This document shows positions 1 through 8,277 of a stretch of DNA of 64,000 nt, in pieces (position 1 is the stretch's first letter; each line of letters begins with the position of its first letter). Source of the stretch: Paenibacillus_D tarimensis_A. Lineage in GTDB: Bacteria; Bacillota; Bacilli; Paenibacillales; Paenibacillaceae. The notes under the pieces are model-generated. The model was not told the origin of the DNA. It did no database searches and saw only the letters and a list, made by a program, of their open reading frames with translations. A program made the position numbers and the translations under genes. The stretch is taken from assembly GCA_041281825.1 (NCBI GenBank), contig CP166298.1:2542001-2606000 (forward strand), in the 5' to 3' direction.

Positions 1-638
1 ACCAATTCCTCCTTGCTGTAAGTCTCGCTGCCGAAGGCGGCGACTTGTGTGATACCCGAGCGATTCAAACGGCTTTTATGTCCGGTGCTGTGTACCATCT
101 CATGGAAGAACACGCTGTAAAAGCTGTGCGGGTCGAGAAAGTCTTTCAGCGGCGGCATTCCGATATAGTCCATTGAAGGGGCATAGTATGCTTTGCCTGA
201 CTGGAAGCGCGTTTCCGGGCTGTTCATGTACCCTTTGACGATCTTTTCCCCTTCTTCGATTGGATCATGATCGAATGTCATTTCTTTTCGCTTACTCTTC
301 AATCCCTCGCATTGAGTCTCGATGTTAAAAACGGTGTAGTATCTCAGATAAGGAACCTTTTCAGTCTCACCGCTTTCCTCATTCTCAACCTCTAACCATT
401 TCCAGAAGACAACCATGTTCCCTTTCTCGCCTTTCTTAACCTTCCCGCCTGCCTCTGTGACCTGCTTGAAGGTCGCGTACTCGCCGGGCTCTAACAACAT
501 TGTATTAATTCCTCTGTACGGCTTTTGTGTCTTCCAGTTTACCGCGCCGCCGCCGATCCAAGGTTTCCGCCAAGGGACAACACCTTTTTCTAACTCGCTG
601 ATTATCCGATCCGTTACAATGTCGTAAACTTTACTCAT
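1..638 (-). CDS. ArdC-type antirestriction protein (partial, C-terminus outside window)
   Basis: Leftward gene; 212 N-terminal residues are readable before the window edge. Residues 1-110 match the ArdC N-terminal ssDNA-binding domain (opening MSKVYDIVTDRI, then PWRKPW and a KGEKG motif). A zincin-like metallopeptidase domain follows, with HEMVH at 179-183 and an STGHKSRL continuation. ArdC proteins of plasmids and phages protect incoming DNA from restriction. The start at 638 is chosen because GGGAGG lies 9 nt upstream; the in-frame ATG at 647 abuts that ribosome site and is less likely. It is transcribed away from the late genes, presumably as the last known member of the early/lysogeny side, from the operator-bearing promoter just upstream. 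Confidence 0.85.
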   Translation of the reverse strand, partial: MSKVYDIVTDRIISELEKGVVPWRKPWIGGGAVNWKTQKPYRGINTMLLEPGEYATFKQVTEAGGKVKKGEKGNMVVFWKWLEVENEESGETEKVPYLRYYTVFNIETQCEGLKSKRKEMTFDHDPIEEGEKIVKGYMNSPETRFQSGKAYYAPSMDYIGMPPLKDFLDPHSFYSVFFHEMVHSTGHKSRLNRSGITQVAAFGSETYSKEEL

Positions 639-658
639 TCGTTTCATCCTCCCTCGAT

Positions 659-716
659 TGTCGCAATCGCGACCTGTTCTGAAACCAATATAACATGTCG
701 CAATCACGACAGTCAA
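659..716 (-). promoter_or_regulatory. Promoter of the ardC-like gene with two repressor-type operators
   Basis: On the minus strand, TTGACT (716..711) and TATATT (692..687) are separated by 18 nt. Two 15-bp near-identical, near-palindromic sites (TGTCGCAATCGCGAC at 659-673 and TGTCGCAATCACGAC at 696-710) lie between -10 and start codon and inside the -35/-10 spacer respectively, 37 bp apart start to start. This is the geometry of a tightly repressed phage promoter. The repressor is not in the window. Confidence 0.7.
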
Positions 717-739
717 GGGGTAAACGAAAAAAAATAATT

Positions 740-783
740 TGGCCGCTCTATGGCCGCATTATGACCGAGTATTGGCCGTTCAT
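740..783. repeat. Four 11-bp phased TGGCCG iterons
   Basis: TGGCCG begins at 740, 751 and 773, with TGACCG at 762, so the hexamer recurs at exactly 11-bp steps, about one helical turn. The other five bases of each unit are AT-rich and variable. The array lies in the divergent region between ardC and the late operon. A bound protein would contact one DNA face; candidates are a late activator or the terminase. Confidence 0.6.
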
Positions 784-829
784 TAAGGGAAATAAATGAT
801 AGTATGGTATTACGGTATGCAGCACCTTA

Positions 830-856
830 AACCGCCCTTGATCAGGGCGGTTTTTT
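830..856 (+). terminator. Intrinsic terminator or leader attenuator before the late genes
   Basis: A 9-bp perfect stem AACCGCCCT/AGGGCGGTT with 5-nt loop (TGATC) is followed by TTTTTTG. No plus-strand gene precedes it in the 190 nt back to ardC, so it either ends a short leader transcript or stops transcription from the iteron region. Confidence 0.75.
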
Positions 857-923
857 GTTGTGGGAACGTCCTACTAGTGGAGAGGCGGGGCCACGGACGA
901 ATAAAAACAAAGGAAGGGAGAAT

Positions 924-1229
924 ATGAGACTTGAAGAAATCGAAGTTGTTGTTACTGACCATGCTTACGATCGCTATTGTGAGCGGGTCGGTCAGATCGA
1001 AAGACAAGAACTGCACGAACAGCTGCAGCAAAACATAACAGAAAGAGATTGCCGCTATAAAGACGGGTATTGCAAGATTGGCGAAGTATGGTGGGCCTGT
1101 GCACCGGCAGAGTGTTTATTGATCCTGATTACCTGCCTTGGGGAGACTCATATTGACATCCCAGCCGCGAAGCGGTGGGAGCGGCAGCACCGGGACCGGG
1201 TGAATCTGGGTGATTTAGCGAACTGGTAG
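924..1229 (+). CDS. Small phage protein of unknown function
   Basis: 101 residues. The ATG at 924 is preferred because GGAAGGGAG lies just upstream, whereas a longer reading from 855 would start inside the terminator tail. The N-terminus (EIEVVVTDHAYDRYCERVG) is followed by an acidic/basic helical stretch and a Cys/Trp-rich core. I do not recognise a family. It lies between the leader terminator and the terminase genes, so it may be a regulator or packaging accessory, but nothing in the sequence proves a role. Confidence 0.6.
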   Translation: MRLEEIEVVVTDHAYDRYCERVGQIERQELHEQLQQNITERDCRYKDGYCKIGEVWWACAPAECLLILITCLGETHIDIPAAKRWERQHRDRVNLGDLANW

Positions 1230-1322
1230 CAGGATTGTGTGATAAAAATGCCCGTATACGGCTATTTATACAAAAACATAGCAGGATAGTTCATATTTTA
1301 CTGGGGTGGTGGGTGATGTGTA

Positions 1323-1838
1323 GTGAAATTACCGGCAATGCAAAAGAAATTTGCTGATGAATACCTAATCGACCTGAATGCGACTGCAGCATATAAGCGT
1401 GCAGGATACAAAGCGACAGGAAGTGCAGCAACCGCCGCAGCTTCTCGATTGTTAACAAATGTTAATGTACAGGCTTACATTCAGGAACGGATGAAAGAGC
1501 GTGAAAAGCGGACAGAAATCACTCAAGACCGGGTATTGAAAGAGTATGCGAAACTCGGTTTTTTCGATGCACGGAAGCTATTCAACCCGGATGGGTCGCC
1601 TGTACCAATTACGGAGCTGGACGACGAGACAGCGGCGGCAATAGCCGGTCTTGAAGTCATGGAAGTGTGGGAAGGCCATGGCGATAACAGGACATTTATC
1701 GGGTATCTGAAAAAATATAAGATAACGGATAAGAAAGGCGCGCTGGATTCGATTGCGCGTCACTTGGGCATGTTCAATGACAAGATTGACCTTTCCGGCG
1801 TGGTGGTGATCAAAGGTGAGAGCGACCTTAGAGATTAA
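1323..1838 (+). CDS. terS: Terminase small subunit
   Basis: 171 residues, GTG start. The N-terminus (MQKKFADEYL, then NATAAYKRAGYK and repeated Ala-rich helices) is the helix-turn-helix DNA-binding region of the Terminase_2 family. The C-terminal third (KKGALDSIARHLGMF) is the usual oligomerisation segment. The small subunit recognises the packaging site and delivers concatemeric DNA to the large subunit. Its end overlaps the terL start by 23 nt, which suggests translational coupling. Confidence 0.88.
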   Translation: MKLPAMQKKFADEYLIDLNATAAYKRAGYKATGSAATAAASRLLTNVNVQAYIQERMKEREKRTEITQDRVLKEYAKLGFFDARKLFNPDGSPVPITELDDETAAAIAGLEVMEVWEGHGDNRTFIGYLKKYKITDKKGALDSIARHLGMFNDKIDLSGVVVIKGESDLRD

Positions 1839-3204
1839 TTTACCTGACGTAATCGGCAGGGGGTACGCTTCCTTTTGGAACTCAAAAAAGCGTTATAGGG
1901 TGCTTAAAGGCGGCCGGGGCTCGAAGAAATCCACAACAACGGCCATGTGGTTTATATACAACATCATGAAGCATCCGCTGGCAAATGCGCTTGTTGTACG
2001 GAAGACATACGCGACGCACAAGGACAGCACGTTTGCACAGCTTAAATGGGCCGCTCGGAGGCTTGGCGTGTTTGATCAATGGAAATTCACGCTCAATCCG
2101 CTTGAATGCACTTATATTCCAACCGGACAGAAGATACTGTTCCGGGGCTTTGACGATCCGCTCAAGCTCACGTCAATGACGGTTGAAACCGGGGCGCTTT
2201 GCTGGGTATGGCTTGAGGAATGTTATGAGATCGACGACGAGTCCGATTTTGACACGCTGGACGAGAGTATCCGGGGAGAGATGCCCGAAGGGCTGTGGAA
2301 GCAGCTGACGCTCACATTTAACCCGTGGGTTGATTCCCATTGGACGAAGAAACGATTCTTTGACAATACTGATCCGAACGCCTTCACACTTACCACGACA
2401 TACAAGTGCAATGAATGGTTGGACGACGGCGACCGGTTCAAAATCGAATCATTGGAGCAAACAAACCCGGACCGGTTCAAAGTGGTCGGGCTTGGCGAGT
2501 ACGGCATACCAGGCGGTACGTTCTTCGAAGAATTCAGGCGGGATATTCACGTTATCCAGCCGTTTGTGCTGCCGAGCAATTGGCCGCGCTACAGGGTGAT
2601 TGACTACGGTCTTGACATGCTGGCCTGCTATTGGATCGCAGTCGATACGGAAGGCAACGCCTATGTGTACAAGGAACTGTATGAAAGCGACTTGATCATA
2701 AGCGAAGCCGCAGCCCGCATGAAAGAAATGACGATCGAGCCGATCACGCTGACTTATGCACCGCCGGATCTGTGGAACCGCCGGCAGGAGACAGGCAAGA
2801 GCGCGTCCGAAGTGTTCACAGAGAATGGTGTTATCCTTGTGAAAGCTTCAAACGAGCGCGTGCAAGGCTGGTTGAACGTCAAAGAGTGGCTCAAACCTTA
2901 CGAGACGCGGGACGAGCAGACCGGGGAAACGATCAAGACGGCACGGCTTAGGATATTCAACAACTGTGTTAACGTCATCCGCACGCTTCCGCAGGTCTTA
3001 AAGGACGAGAAGAACCCGAACGACGTTGCGACCGAACCGCATGAGCTGACGCACGCTCCAGACAGTATAAGGTATTTCTGTTCGATGCGGACGGCACCGG
3101 CACGGCCAGAACCAAAGCCGCCTGACAACAGCATAGAGGCCCGCGTACAACGTAATATAAAGAACCTGAACAAGAAGAAAAAAGGAAGGATGCAGGCATT
3201 ATGA
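1816..3204 (+). CDS. terL: Terminase large subunit (PBSX-type packaging ATPase/nuclease)
   Basis: 462 residues. The N-terminal ATPase has a P-loop GGRGSKKST at 32-40 and a hydrophobic Walker B strand ending in Glu-Glu (CWVWLEE, about 129-134). The C-terminal half carries the acidic RNase-H-like nuclease (VIDYGLDM, later THAPDSIRYF), as in Terminase_3/3C proteins. It powers DNA translocation into the prohead through the portal and cleaves the concatemer. The GTG start at 1816 lies within terS; no strong ribosome site is seen, so coupling to terS translation is likely. Confidence 0.92.
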   Translation: MRATLEINLPDVIGRGYASFWNSKKRYRVLKGGRGSKKSTTTAMWFIYNIMKHPLANALVVRKTYATHKDSTFAQLKWAARRLGVFDQWKFTLNPLECTYIPTGQKILFRGFDDPLKLTSMTVETGALCWVWLEECYEIDDESDFDTLDESIRGEMPEGLWKQLTLTFNPWVDSHWTKKRFFDNTDPNAFTLTTTYKCNEWLDDGDRFKIESLEQTNPDRFKVVGLGEYGIPGGTFFEEFRRDIHVIQPFVLPSNWPRYRVIDYGLDMLACYWIAVDTEGNAYVYKELYESDLIISEAAARMKEMTIEPITLTYAPPDLWNRRQETGKSASEVFTENGVILVKASNERVQGWLNVKEWLKPYETRDEQTGETIKTARLRIFNNCVNVIRTLPQVLKDEKNPNDVATEPHELTHAPDSIRYFCSMRTAPARPEPKPPDNSIEARVQRNIKNLNKKKKGRMQAL

Positions 3205-3449
3205 ATGAGCTTACAGGGATCATCATTTTAGCAATCGTAATCAATTTCGGCACCGTGCTTCTGCTCCGGATGACGATAGAGGGAATTAATCAAGCCCGCG
3301 AGAAAGAACGCGAACAGTGGCGAGAAGAACGGCAGCAGCTCCTTGACCGCATCCAAGCGCCGAGCTTCGACCATCTCAAGCATCACGAGGTAAAGGTGAT
3401 CAAAGCGCAAAACGGCGCGAAAGAACCACCGCCATTAGAACAACTATAG
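3201..3449 (+). CDS. Small membrane-anchored coiled-coil phage protein
   Basis: 82 residues starting in a 4-nt ATGA overlap with terL. An N-terminal hydrophobic helix (about residues 5-24) is followed by a highly charged helix rich in Glu, Arg and Gln (about 28-52) and a polar tail. The layout is that of a single-pass membrane protein with a cytoplasmic coiled coil. Function unknown; position in the packaging operon does not itself imply a packaging role. Confidence 0.65.
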   Translation: MNELTGIIILAIVINFGTVLLLRMTIEGINQAREKEREQWREERQQLLDRIQAPSFDHLKHHEVKVIKAQNGAKEPPPLEQL

Positions 3450-3459
3450 GAGGGATACC

Positions 3460-4044
3460 ATGAAACTATTCAAATATCTATGCGGCGTCGATGAAAGAAT
3501 CAGCGTATTTGCTGATGAAACAGAAGCGTATGAGCGCCGGACCGAGGTTGACCCGACGTTTCACTTCCTGCCGGTGCAGATCGATGAGATCACGGTGCCA
3601 GGGTATAAGATTATTTCCGAAGCAGATGACGCTTCCTCGATAAAAAACATTCGCGATTTACTTGATGTGCAAGGACAGGATGGTAATTGGAATTATGATC
3701 CTTACATGCTCGGCATGTACAACGGGTTGGAATGCGCGTCTGCTGTCCTGGAAAACAGAGAACCGGTGTACCGTGTTGCTCCAGAAAAATGGCTGTCAGC
3801 CCAAACGCTTCAAGGGGAGCCAGAAGCCGGCGAAATTGACACGCCTAACGATGTCCCGACTCCGACTATTGACCCTAACGTTCCTTTGGATGATGAATTC
3901 GAAGGTATGGACAAGCCGGCATTAAAGGCGTGGTTGGATGAGAACGGCGTTGAATATACGCCGCAATGGGGCGATAAGCGGCTGCGTGAGACGGCGCGGG
4001 CGTGGGTGGCAGCGCAAAACAAGGAGGGCAACGCGAATGAATAA
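3460..4044 (+). CDS. Phage protein of unknown function with a C-terminal SAP/HeH-like helical motif
   Basis: 194 residues; AGGAGG lies just upstream of the ATG. The centre (GNWNYDPYMLGMYNGLECA, then LENREPVYR) resembles a segment common in phage proteins encoded near terminase and portal genes. An acidic Pro/Thr linker follows. The last ~40 residues (MDKPALKAWLDENGVEYTP, then WGDKRLRETARAW) look like a short HeH/SAP-type nucleic-acid-binding hairpin. This is recognised by eye only. The 3' end overlaps the next start codon. Confidence 0.7.
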   Translation: MKLFKYLCGVDERISVFADETEAYERRTEVDPTFHFLPVQIDEITVPGYKIISEADDASSIKNIRDLLDVQGQDGNWNYDPYMLGMYNGLECASAVLENREPVYRVAPEKWLSAQTLQGEPEAGEIDTPNDVPTPTIDPNVPLDDEFEGMDKPALKAWLDENGVEYTPQWGDKRLRETARAWVAAQNKEGNANE

Positions 4045-4381
4045 CCAGTGGAGCGATATGGCGGGCATGGATGCCGGACAGCGTATACCTGTACCTACCG
4101 GCATTTTGAGGGGAGCGACAAGTGAACCGGGTTTGACCAGAGTGGAGACTCCCGTTATAGAAACGATGTTGGTTACTGCTAATCGCCTGGAAGAGATTGA
4201 ACGCAAGGTGAATATTCTTAGCGCTCACCTGTTCGGCGCAGAACCGGCATACGACGAATGTAAAGAATCTGTGGAAGGCAACGTCCTCTCGCTTGCGAAT
4301 AGCGCTTGTTATTCCTCGCGCAGGTTGGAAAACATGCTTGACGAAATCTATCGCCGCTTAGCGGACGGGAGGGCCACATGA
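4037..4381 (+). CDS. Hypothetical phage protein upstream of the Acb2-like gene
   Basis: 114 residues; ATG at 4037 with AAGGAGGG 8 nt upstream and an 8-nt overlap with the previous gene. The N-terminus is polar; the C-terminal half is predicted helical (ETMLVTANRLEEIERKVNIL, then SSRRLENMLDEIYRRL). No family is recognised. Its end overlaps the next start (ATGA), so it is translationally coupled to the Acb2-like protein. Confidence 0.65.
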   Translation: MNNQWSDMAGMDAGQRIPVPTGILRGATSEPGLTRVETPVIETMLVTANRLEEIERKVNILSAHLFGAEPAYDECKESVEGNVLSLANSACYSSRRLENMLDEIYRRLADGRAT

Positions 4382-4590
4382 ACAAACCATTCTACGACAT
4401 CGAAAATGTATTCACATACCATCCGCCGAAGCCAGGCCAGCCCGAGAAATACGGGAAGCTTCGCGACAAGGCAAAGGAGCTTGCTTACCTGATCGCGGAG
4501 GAGTGTCCTGGATCAGCTGAGACAACCATTGCACTCCGGAAACTGGAAGAATCGATTTTCTATGCAAATGCTTCGATTGCCCGAAATTAA
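4378..4590 (+). CDS. Acb2-like anti-CBASS cyclic-oligonucleotide sponge
   Basis: 70 residues, the usual small size of Acb2 proteins. It carries the family hallmarks in order: FTYHPPKPGQPEKYGKLRDKA near residues 12-32, AKELAYLIAEECP, then ALRKLEESIFYANASIARN at the C-terminus, forming the two-helix Acb2/Tad1 hairpin. Known Acb2 proteins form hexamers that bind cyclic di- and trinucleotides and so block CBASS effector activation. Here it sits among late genes between terminase and portal. Function is inferred from motif resemblance; ligand range cannot be read from sequence. Related hairpin proteins (Tad1) also sequester Thoeris signals, but they are longer. Confidence 0.75.
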   Translation: MNKPFYDIENVFTYHPPKPGQPEKYGKLRDKAKELAYLIAEECPGSAETTIALRKLEESIFYANASIARN

Positions 4591-4604
4591 AGGGGTGATG
4601 ACCG

Positions 4605-6776
4605 TTGAAACTGAAAAACAAGAAAGCCCGGAGCGATCCCGCGGCGGTATCTGACATTCCAAAGCGCTTAACTCCCAGCACCGTTGAAGAGTTATTCCGA
4701 TCCGCCGAGAACTGGACGGACATCCGGCAGATTATGGTCAATGTGAATTATTACATTGGAAATCAGTGGATCGGTTGGAACCGTGCAGAGCGCCGAATAC
4801 AAGTATTGCCGCAAGAGGCCGGAGTCGAGCGCGCAACACGGAATAAGATCCGGCCGCGGGTGACGACGCTGCTGTCCAAGCACACAAAAAACAAATTGAA
4901 ATACGACGTGCTGCCGGCATCGAAAGAACAGAAAGACATCGATGCGGCGAAGGCGGCTGACAAATATCTTCGCTTTCTGTGGCAGGAGCTTGATTTCAAC
5001 CAGAAAACGCGGGACATCTTCCTGAACTGCCTGATCAAAAAACGCTGCTGGGTAAAAACATGGTTCGATGCTGAGGCCGGCGACGACATCACGCCAGGCG
5101 AAGACGACAGGGGTTATGAGGAATGGGTGAAGGGCGGTCAAAAGCCTGTTTTCACCGGAGTAATCCGATCCCGCGTGTGTGACGCTCTGACTGTCTTCTG
5201 CGATCCTGCCGCGACGACAGAAGATGAGATCCGCTGGATCATCGAGCGCAAGGCAACCGACGTTGACGACATATTCGAGCGCTACGGGGTCCGTGTGGCG
5301 CCTGACGCGAACATCGATTTCCTGAACGCCTATGATACTACTCGGTTAAGTGGTGACGGCCTCGGGGCTTATCAGACGACTTCAACAAAGAATATGGCGC
5401 TGCTCTATGAATTATGGATGAAGCCGTGTAAGAAGTACTCGAACGGTGTAAAGATCACAGTCGCAGGCGGCCAGGAGCTTGATTACGACGAGAATGCCGG
5501 GGAACTGCCGTATCAATTGTTCGGATATATCCCTATTCCGGGGACGATTCTTTACGATGCGCTTGTAACGGACATGCTGGCCCCTCAGCGCGAGATCAAT
5601 GTTATCCGGTCCATGGTCGCGACGCATGCCCGAAGACTCGGGAATAGCATGTGGCTTAACCCTGTCGGCTCAAATGTGGACGAAGAAGACCTTGTTAACG
5701 AGATCGCCGGCATCATCAATTACACTCCGGCCAATAACATGAAGCCTGAACGCGTGCAGGCCCCTGATATCCCGTCATTCTATGACAGGGAGTTGGCGAA
5801 CAACGCGATTGACCTGGACGACATGTCCGGGGCGCGTGAAGTCTCTCAGGGCCGTATGCCTGCCGGACTTGACACGCTTGGTGGGCTTGAGATCATGGTT
5901 GAGCAAGAGAATGAAAAGCTGGTCGTTGCTTCACAGACCTATGAGAACGGTATGAAGAAGGTCATGCAGCGTATCCTTCGGCTACTAAAAAAGCATTACA
6001 CCGAAGAACGTCAAGCGCGAATCATCGGTGAGGACAACGAGATCGAGCTCATTTCCTTCAATGGCTCGGACTTGACCGGCTTCGAGGATATAAACGTTGT
6101 ACAAGGGTCCTCCCTCCCTGAAATGAAAGCAGCGCAGCAAGAGCGGATCATGCTCATGTGGAAAAACGGGGCCATCGTAAAAAAAGACGGAATGCCGGAT
6201 ACAACCAAACTGCTCCGGCTGATGGGAATGGGTGACTCGACGGAACTGTTCGAACAACACCAGCTCGACGAGAATAACGCCAAGATGGAGAACAAGACTT
6301 TCGAAGATATGGCGGAGAGCCCCGAAATGATGCAGTTGGTCCAAGATTACGCTGCAGCTTTCCAACAGGCAATGGAGAGGTTGACACAAGAAAAAGTGCC
6401 GCCGGATCAGTGGGACCAACTATTGCCGCCGCCTCCGCCCGGAACGCCGGAAATATGGGATTCCGATGACGATGAGGTTCACATCATGATTCACAACACG
6501 TTCCGGAAGACATCGCGTTACCGCTCGATGCCGCCGGAGCTGCGGATATTGGTGGACATGCATTACCAGGCGCATGTTGACCGCTTAAATGCACCGATGA
6601 TGGAACAGCAACAAGCAATGGAAGCGCAGCAGGCTGCGAAGGCGGAAGAGGCGAACAAAAACCGCCAGCATCAGACGCAACTCAAGCGGATGGATCAAAC
6701 GGCGAACTTGGAACGCGATGCACTGAAGGCTGAAACGGCGATTATGACGGCCGTTGCGAAGGGAGGAGCACGATGA
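4605..6776 (+). CDS. P22-type portal protein
   Basis: 723 residues, almost the same as the P22 portal (725). The N-terminal region reads NYYIGNQW, then RPRVTTLLSKHTKNK and a long mixed wing/stem domain. A charged coiled-coil C-terminus rich in Gln, Ala and Lys (about 660-715) resembles the P22 barrel. The dodecameric portal forms the DNA channel at one capsid vertex and docks terminase and adaptor. TTG start with AGGGGTG about 8 nt upstream. It overlaps the next gene by 4 nt. Confidence 0.85.
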   Translation: MKLKNKKARSDPAAVSDIPKRLTPSTVEELFRSAENWTDIRQIMVNVNYYIGNQWIGWNRAERRIQVLPQEAGVERATRNKIRPRVTTLLSKHTKNKLKYDVLPASKEQKDIDAAKAADKYLRFLWQELDFNQKTRDIFLNCLIKKRCWVKTWFDAEAGDDITPGEDDRGYEEWVKGGQKPVFTGVIRSRVCDALTVFCDPAATTEDEIRWIIERKATDVDDIFERYGVRVAPDANIDFLNAYDTTRLSGDGLGAYQTTSTKNMALLYELWMKPCKKYSNGVKITVAGGQELDYDENAGELPYQLFGYIPIPGTILYDALVTDMLAPQREINVIRSMVATHARRLGNSMWLNPVGSNVDEEDLVNEIAGIINYTPANNMKPERVQAPDIPSFYDRELANNAIDLDDMSGAREVSQGRMPAGLDTLGGLEIMVEQENEKLVVASQTYENGMKKVMQRILRLLKKHYTEERQARIIGEDNEIELISFNGSDLTGFEDINVVQGSSLPEMKAAQQERIMLMWKNGAIVKKDGMPDTTKLLRLMGMGDSTELFEQHQLDENNAKMENKTFEDMAESPEMMQLVQDYAAAFQQAMERLTQEKVPPDQWDQLLPPPPPGTPEIWDSDDDEVHIMIHNTFRKTSRYRSMPPELRILVDMHYQAHVDRLNAPMMEQQQAMEAQQAAKAEEANKNRQHQTQLKRMDQTANLERDALKAETAIMTAVAKGGAR

Positions 6777-7339
6777 GCGAACTTTTTATAGATCCGGCCG
6801 ACGGATTGCCCAAAGCTCGGGTTTATGTCGATGGGGGTAGTTTGGGCGGTGAGGACGGTCCGCAAGAAGTTACATCGCTTAGCAATCGGAAATTGAGAGG
6901 AGAGTTTGGGACAAATACTAATCCGGTTGCCGCTAGTGGTGGGACCGTTGATATTATGGCGACTCCTCAGGCTGGATTCATTACTTATCTAAAAAATTTA
7001 ATGTTCAGAGTACCGGCTCCCGTAGGAGCTATTTCAGGATTCCATCAACTTGACGTGTTTTATCATATCCCTGGCGCAACCGGGACGAGCACGATCATAG
7101 CCCAAGCGATATTCAACTTTGACAAACCGGCATATATCAACGCGAACGTTCCCATTGAACCCGAGGCTAGTCAAATACAAATCCCCGCCGATCAGGCTGC
7201 AATTGCAACTCAATTAAATGGGGTTGTTTTTGATAGCAATATTGGATTCGGGGTGCATTATTTTAACAACACCAATGCGGATATGACCGGAACGATTGAA
7301 TATCAATTCACGTTGCTGGATGAGCAAGTCCGCAGTTAA
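6773..7339 (+). CDS. Probable capsid-associated protein, function unknown
   Basis: 188 residues starting in an ATGA overlap with the portal gene. The sequence is beta-rich, with Gly/Asn/Thr turns and few charged helices, like a jelly-roll. No signal peptide. It lies between portal and scaffold, a place often used for head decoration or head-fibre proteins, so a structural role is inferred. No specific family is recognised. Confidence 0.6.
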   Translation: MSELFIDPADGLPKARVYVDGGSLGGEDGPQEVTSLSNRKLRGEFGTNTNPVAASGGTVDIMATPQAGFITYLKNLMFRVPAPVGAISGFHQLDVFYHIPGATGTSTIIAQAIFNFDKPAYINANVPIEPEASQIQIPADQAAIATQLNGVVFDSNIGFGVHYFNNTNADMTGTIEYQFTLLDEQVRS

Positions 7340-7453
7340 ATAAACCCAATGCTTATCAGGCTCATGGTGAGAATCCATGGGCCTATTTATATTAATAAAT
7401 TCGAGCGGCGTTGATCGTGTGGAGTTGCGCCGCCCACACAGGAGGAATTGTAC

Positions 7454-8263
7454 ATGAGCAAGTATCGTTTTACCCTCGATTTACAGTTGTTCAGTGAAGG
7501 AGGCGCGGCAGAAGCCCCCGCTGAGCCGTCAGGAGAGCCAAGCGTTGTGGCAGAGGTAAATGAGCCCTCGGGTGACGGGAACGCCCCGGTGCCTAATCCT
7601 GATGATGTGACAAAGCAAGAGTCTTTCGCCAAGCGACTCAAAGAGTCCACCGAAAAGGCTCTTGCTGAAGAAAGAGCAAAATGGGAAGCCGAGCAAGCCG
7701 AGAAGTTCAAGGACTTCGATCACTACAAGAAAGCGACGGAGTACCTGCAGAAGACTTCTGGCATTTCGGATCTGCTGACGCTTAAAGAGCAGATCGAGCT
7801 TGCGGAGCTGCAAGAGCGTGCCGAGGAACAGAACGTTCCTCCCGAGGTTCTTAAGCGGATCGACCAGCTCGAGGCAAAAGCGGCCAAAGGCGAGGAATTA
7901 GAGGCCAAGCTTAACCAAGAGAAGGAATGGCAGGAGTTTGAAACCTCGCTTAAGACGTTCTGTGAAGGCAAAGAGATTGACGGAAAGCCCGTTGATCACA
8001 TGGAATTGTGGAAATACATGCACGAGAACGAGACATCAAAACCGGAAGTCGCGTTCAAGGCGATGAAAGCCGACATCCTTGAAAGTAAGCTGGAGACGGC
8101 CAAAACGGACGCGATTAACGAGTATTTGAAGTCCAAGCAAGGAACAAAAACAGAGGGTTCCCAGGGCGCTGCCGCAACACCGGCCACCAAGCCTGCAGGC
8201 TCTTGGAAAGAAGCTGAAAGGCGGGCCATGGAGCGGATTAGAGCATCTCGGGAAGCTCAATAA
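7454..8263 (+). CDS. Scaffold protein
   Basis: 269 residues from ATG 7454 (GGAGG 8 nt upstream; an upstream TTG at 7448 is too close to that site). It opens with the LDLQLFSEGG leader typical of Gram-positive phage scaffold proteins. A Pro/Glu-rich acidic linker follows, then a long Glu/Lys/Ala helix (about 60-160) predicted to be coiled coil, and a basic C-terminus (KEAERRAMERIRASREAQ) that would bind coat protein. It lies immediately before the major capsid gene. Confidence 0.8.
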   Translation: MSKYRFTLDLQLFSEGGAAEAPAEPSGEPSVVAEVNEPSGDGNAPVPNPDDVTKQESFAKRLKESTEKALAEERAKWEAEQAEKFKDFDHYKKATEYLQKTSGISDLLTLKEQIELAELQERAEEQNVPPEVLKRIDQLEAKAAKGEELEAKLNQEKEWQEFETSLKTFCEGKEIDGKPVDHMELWKYMHENETSKPEVAFKAMKADILESKLETAKTDAINEYLKSKQGTKTEGSQGAAATPATKPAGSWKEAERRAMERIRASREAQ

Positions 8264-8277
8264 GGAGATGAAAACCA

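Noticed and set aside
1816..1838. Possible frameshift between terminase subunits
   Set aside because: The frames differ by +1 and no slippery site or hairpin is seen; an ordinary overlap with a GTG start explains it.
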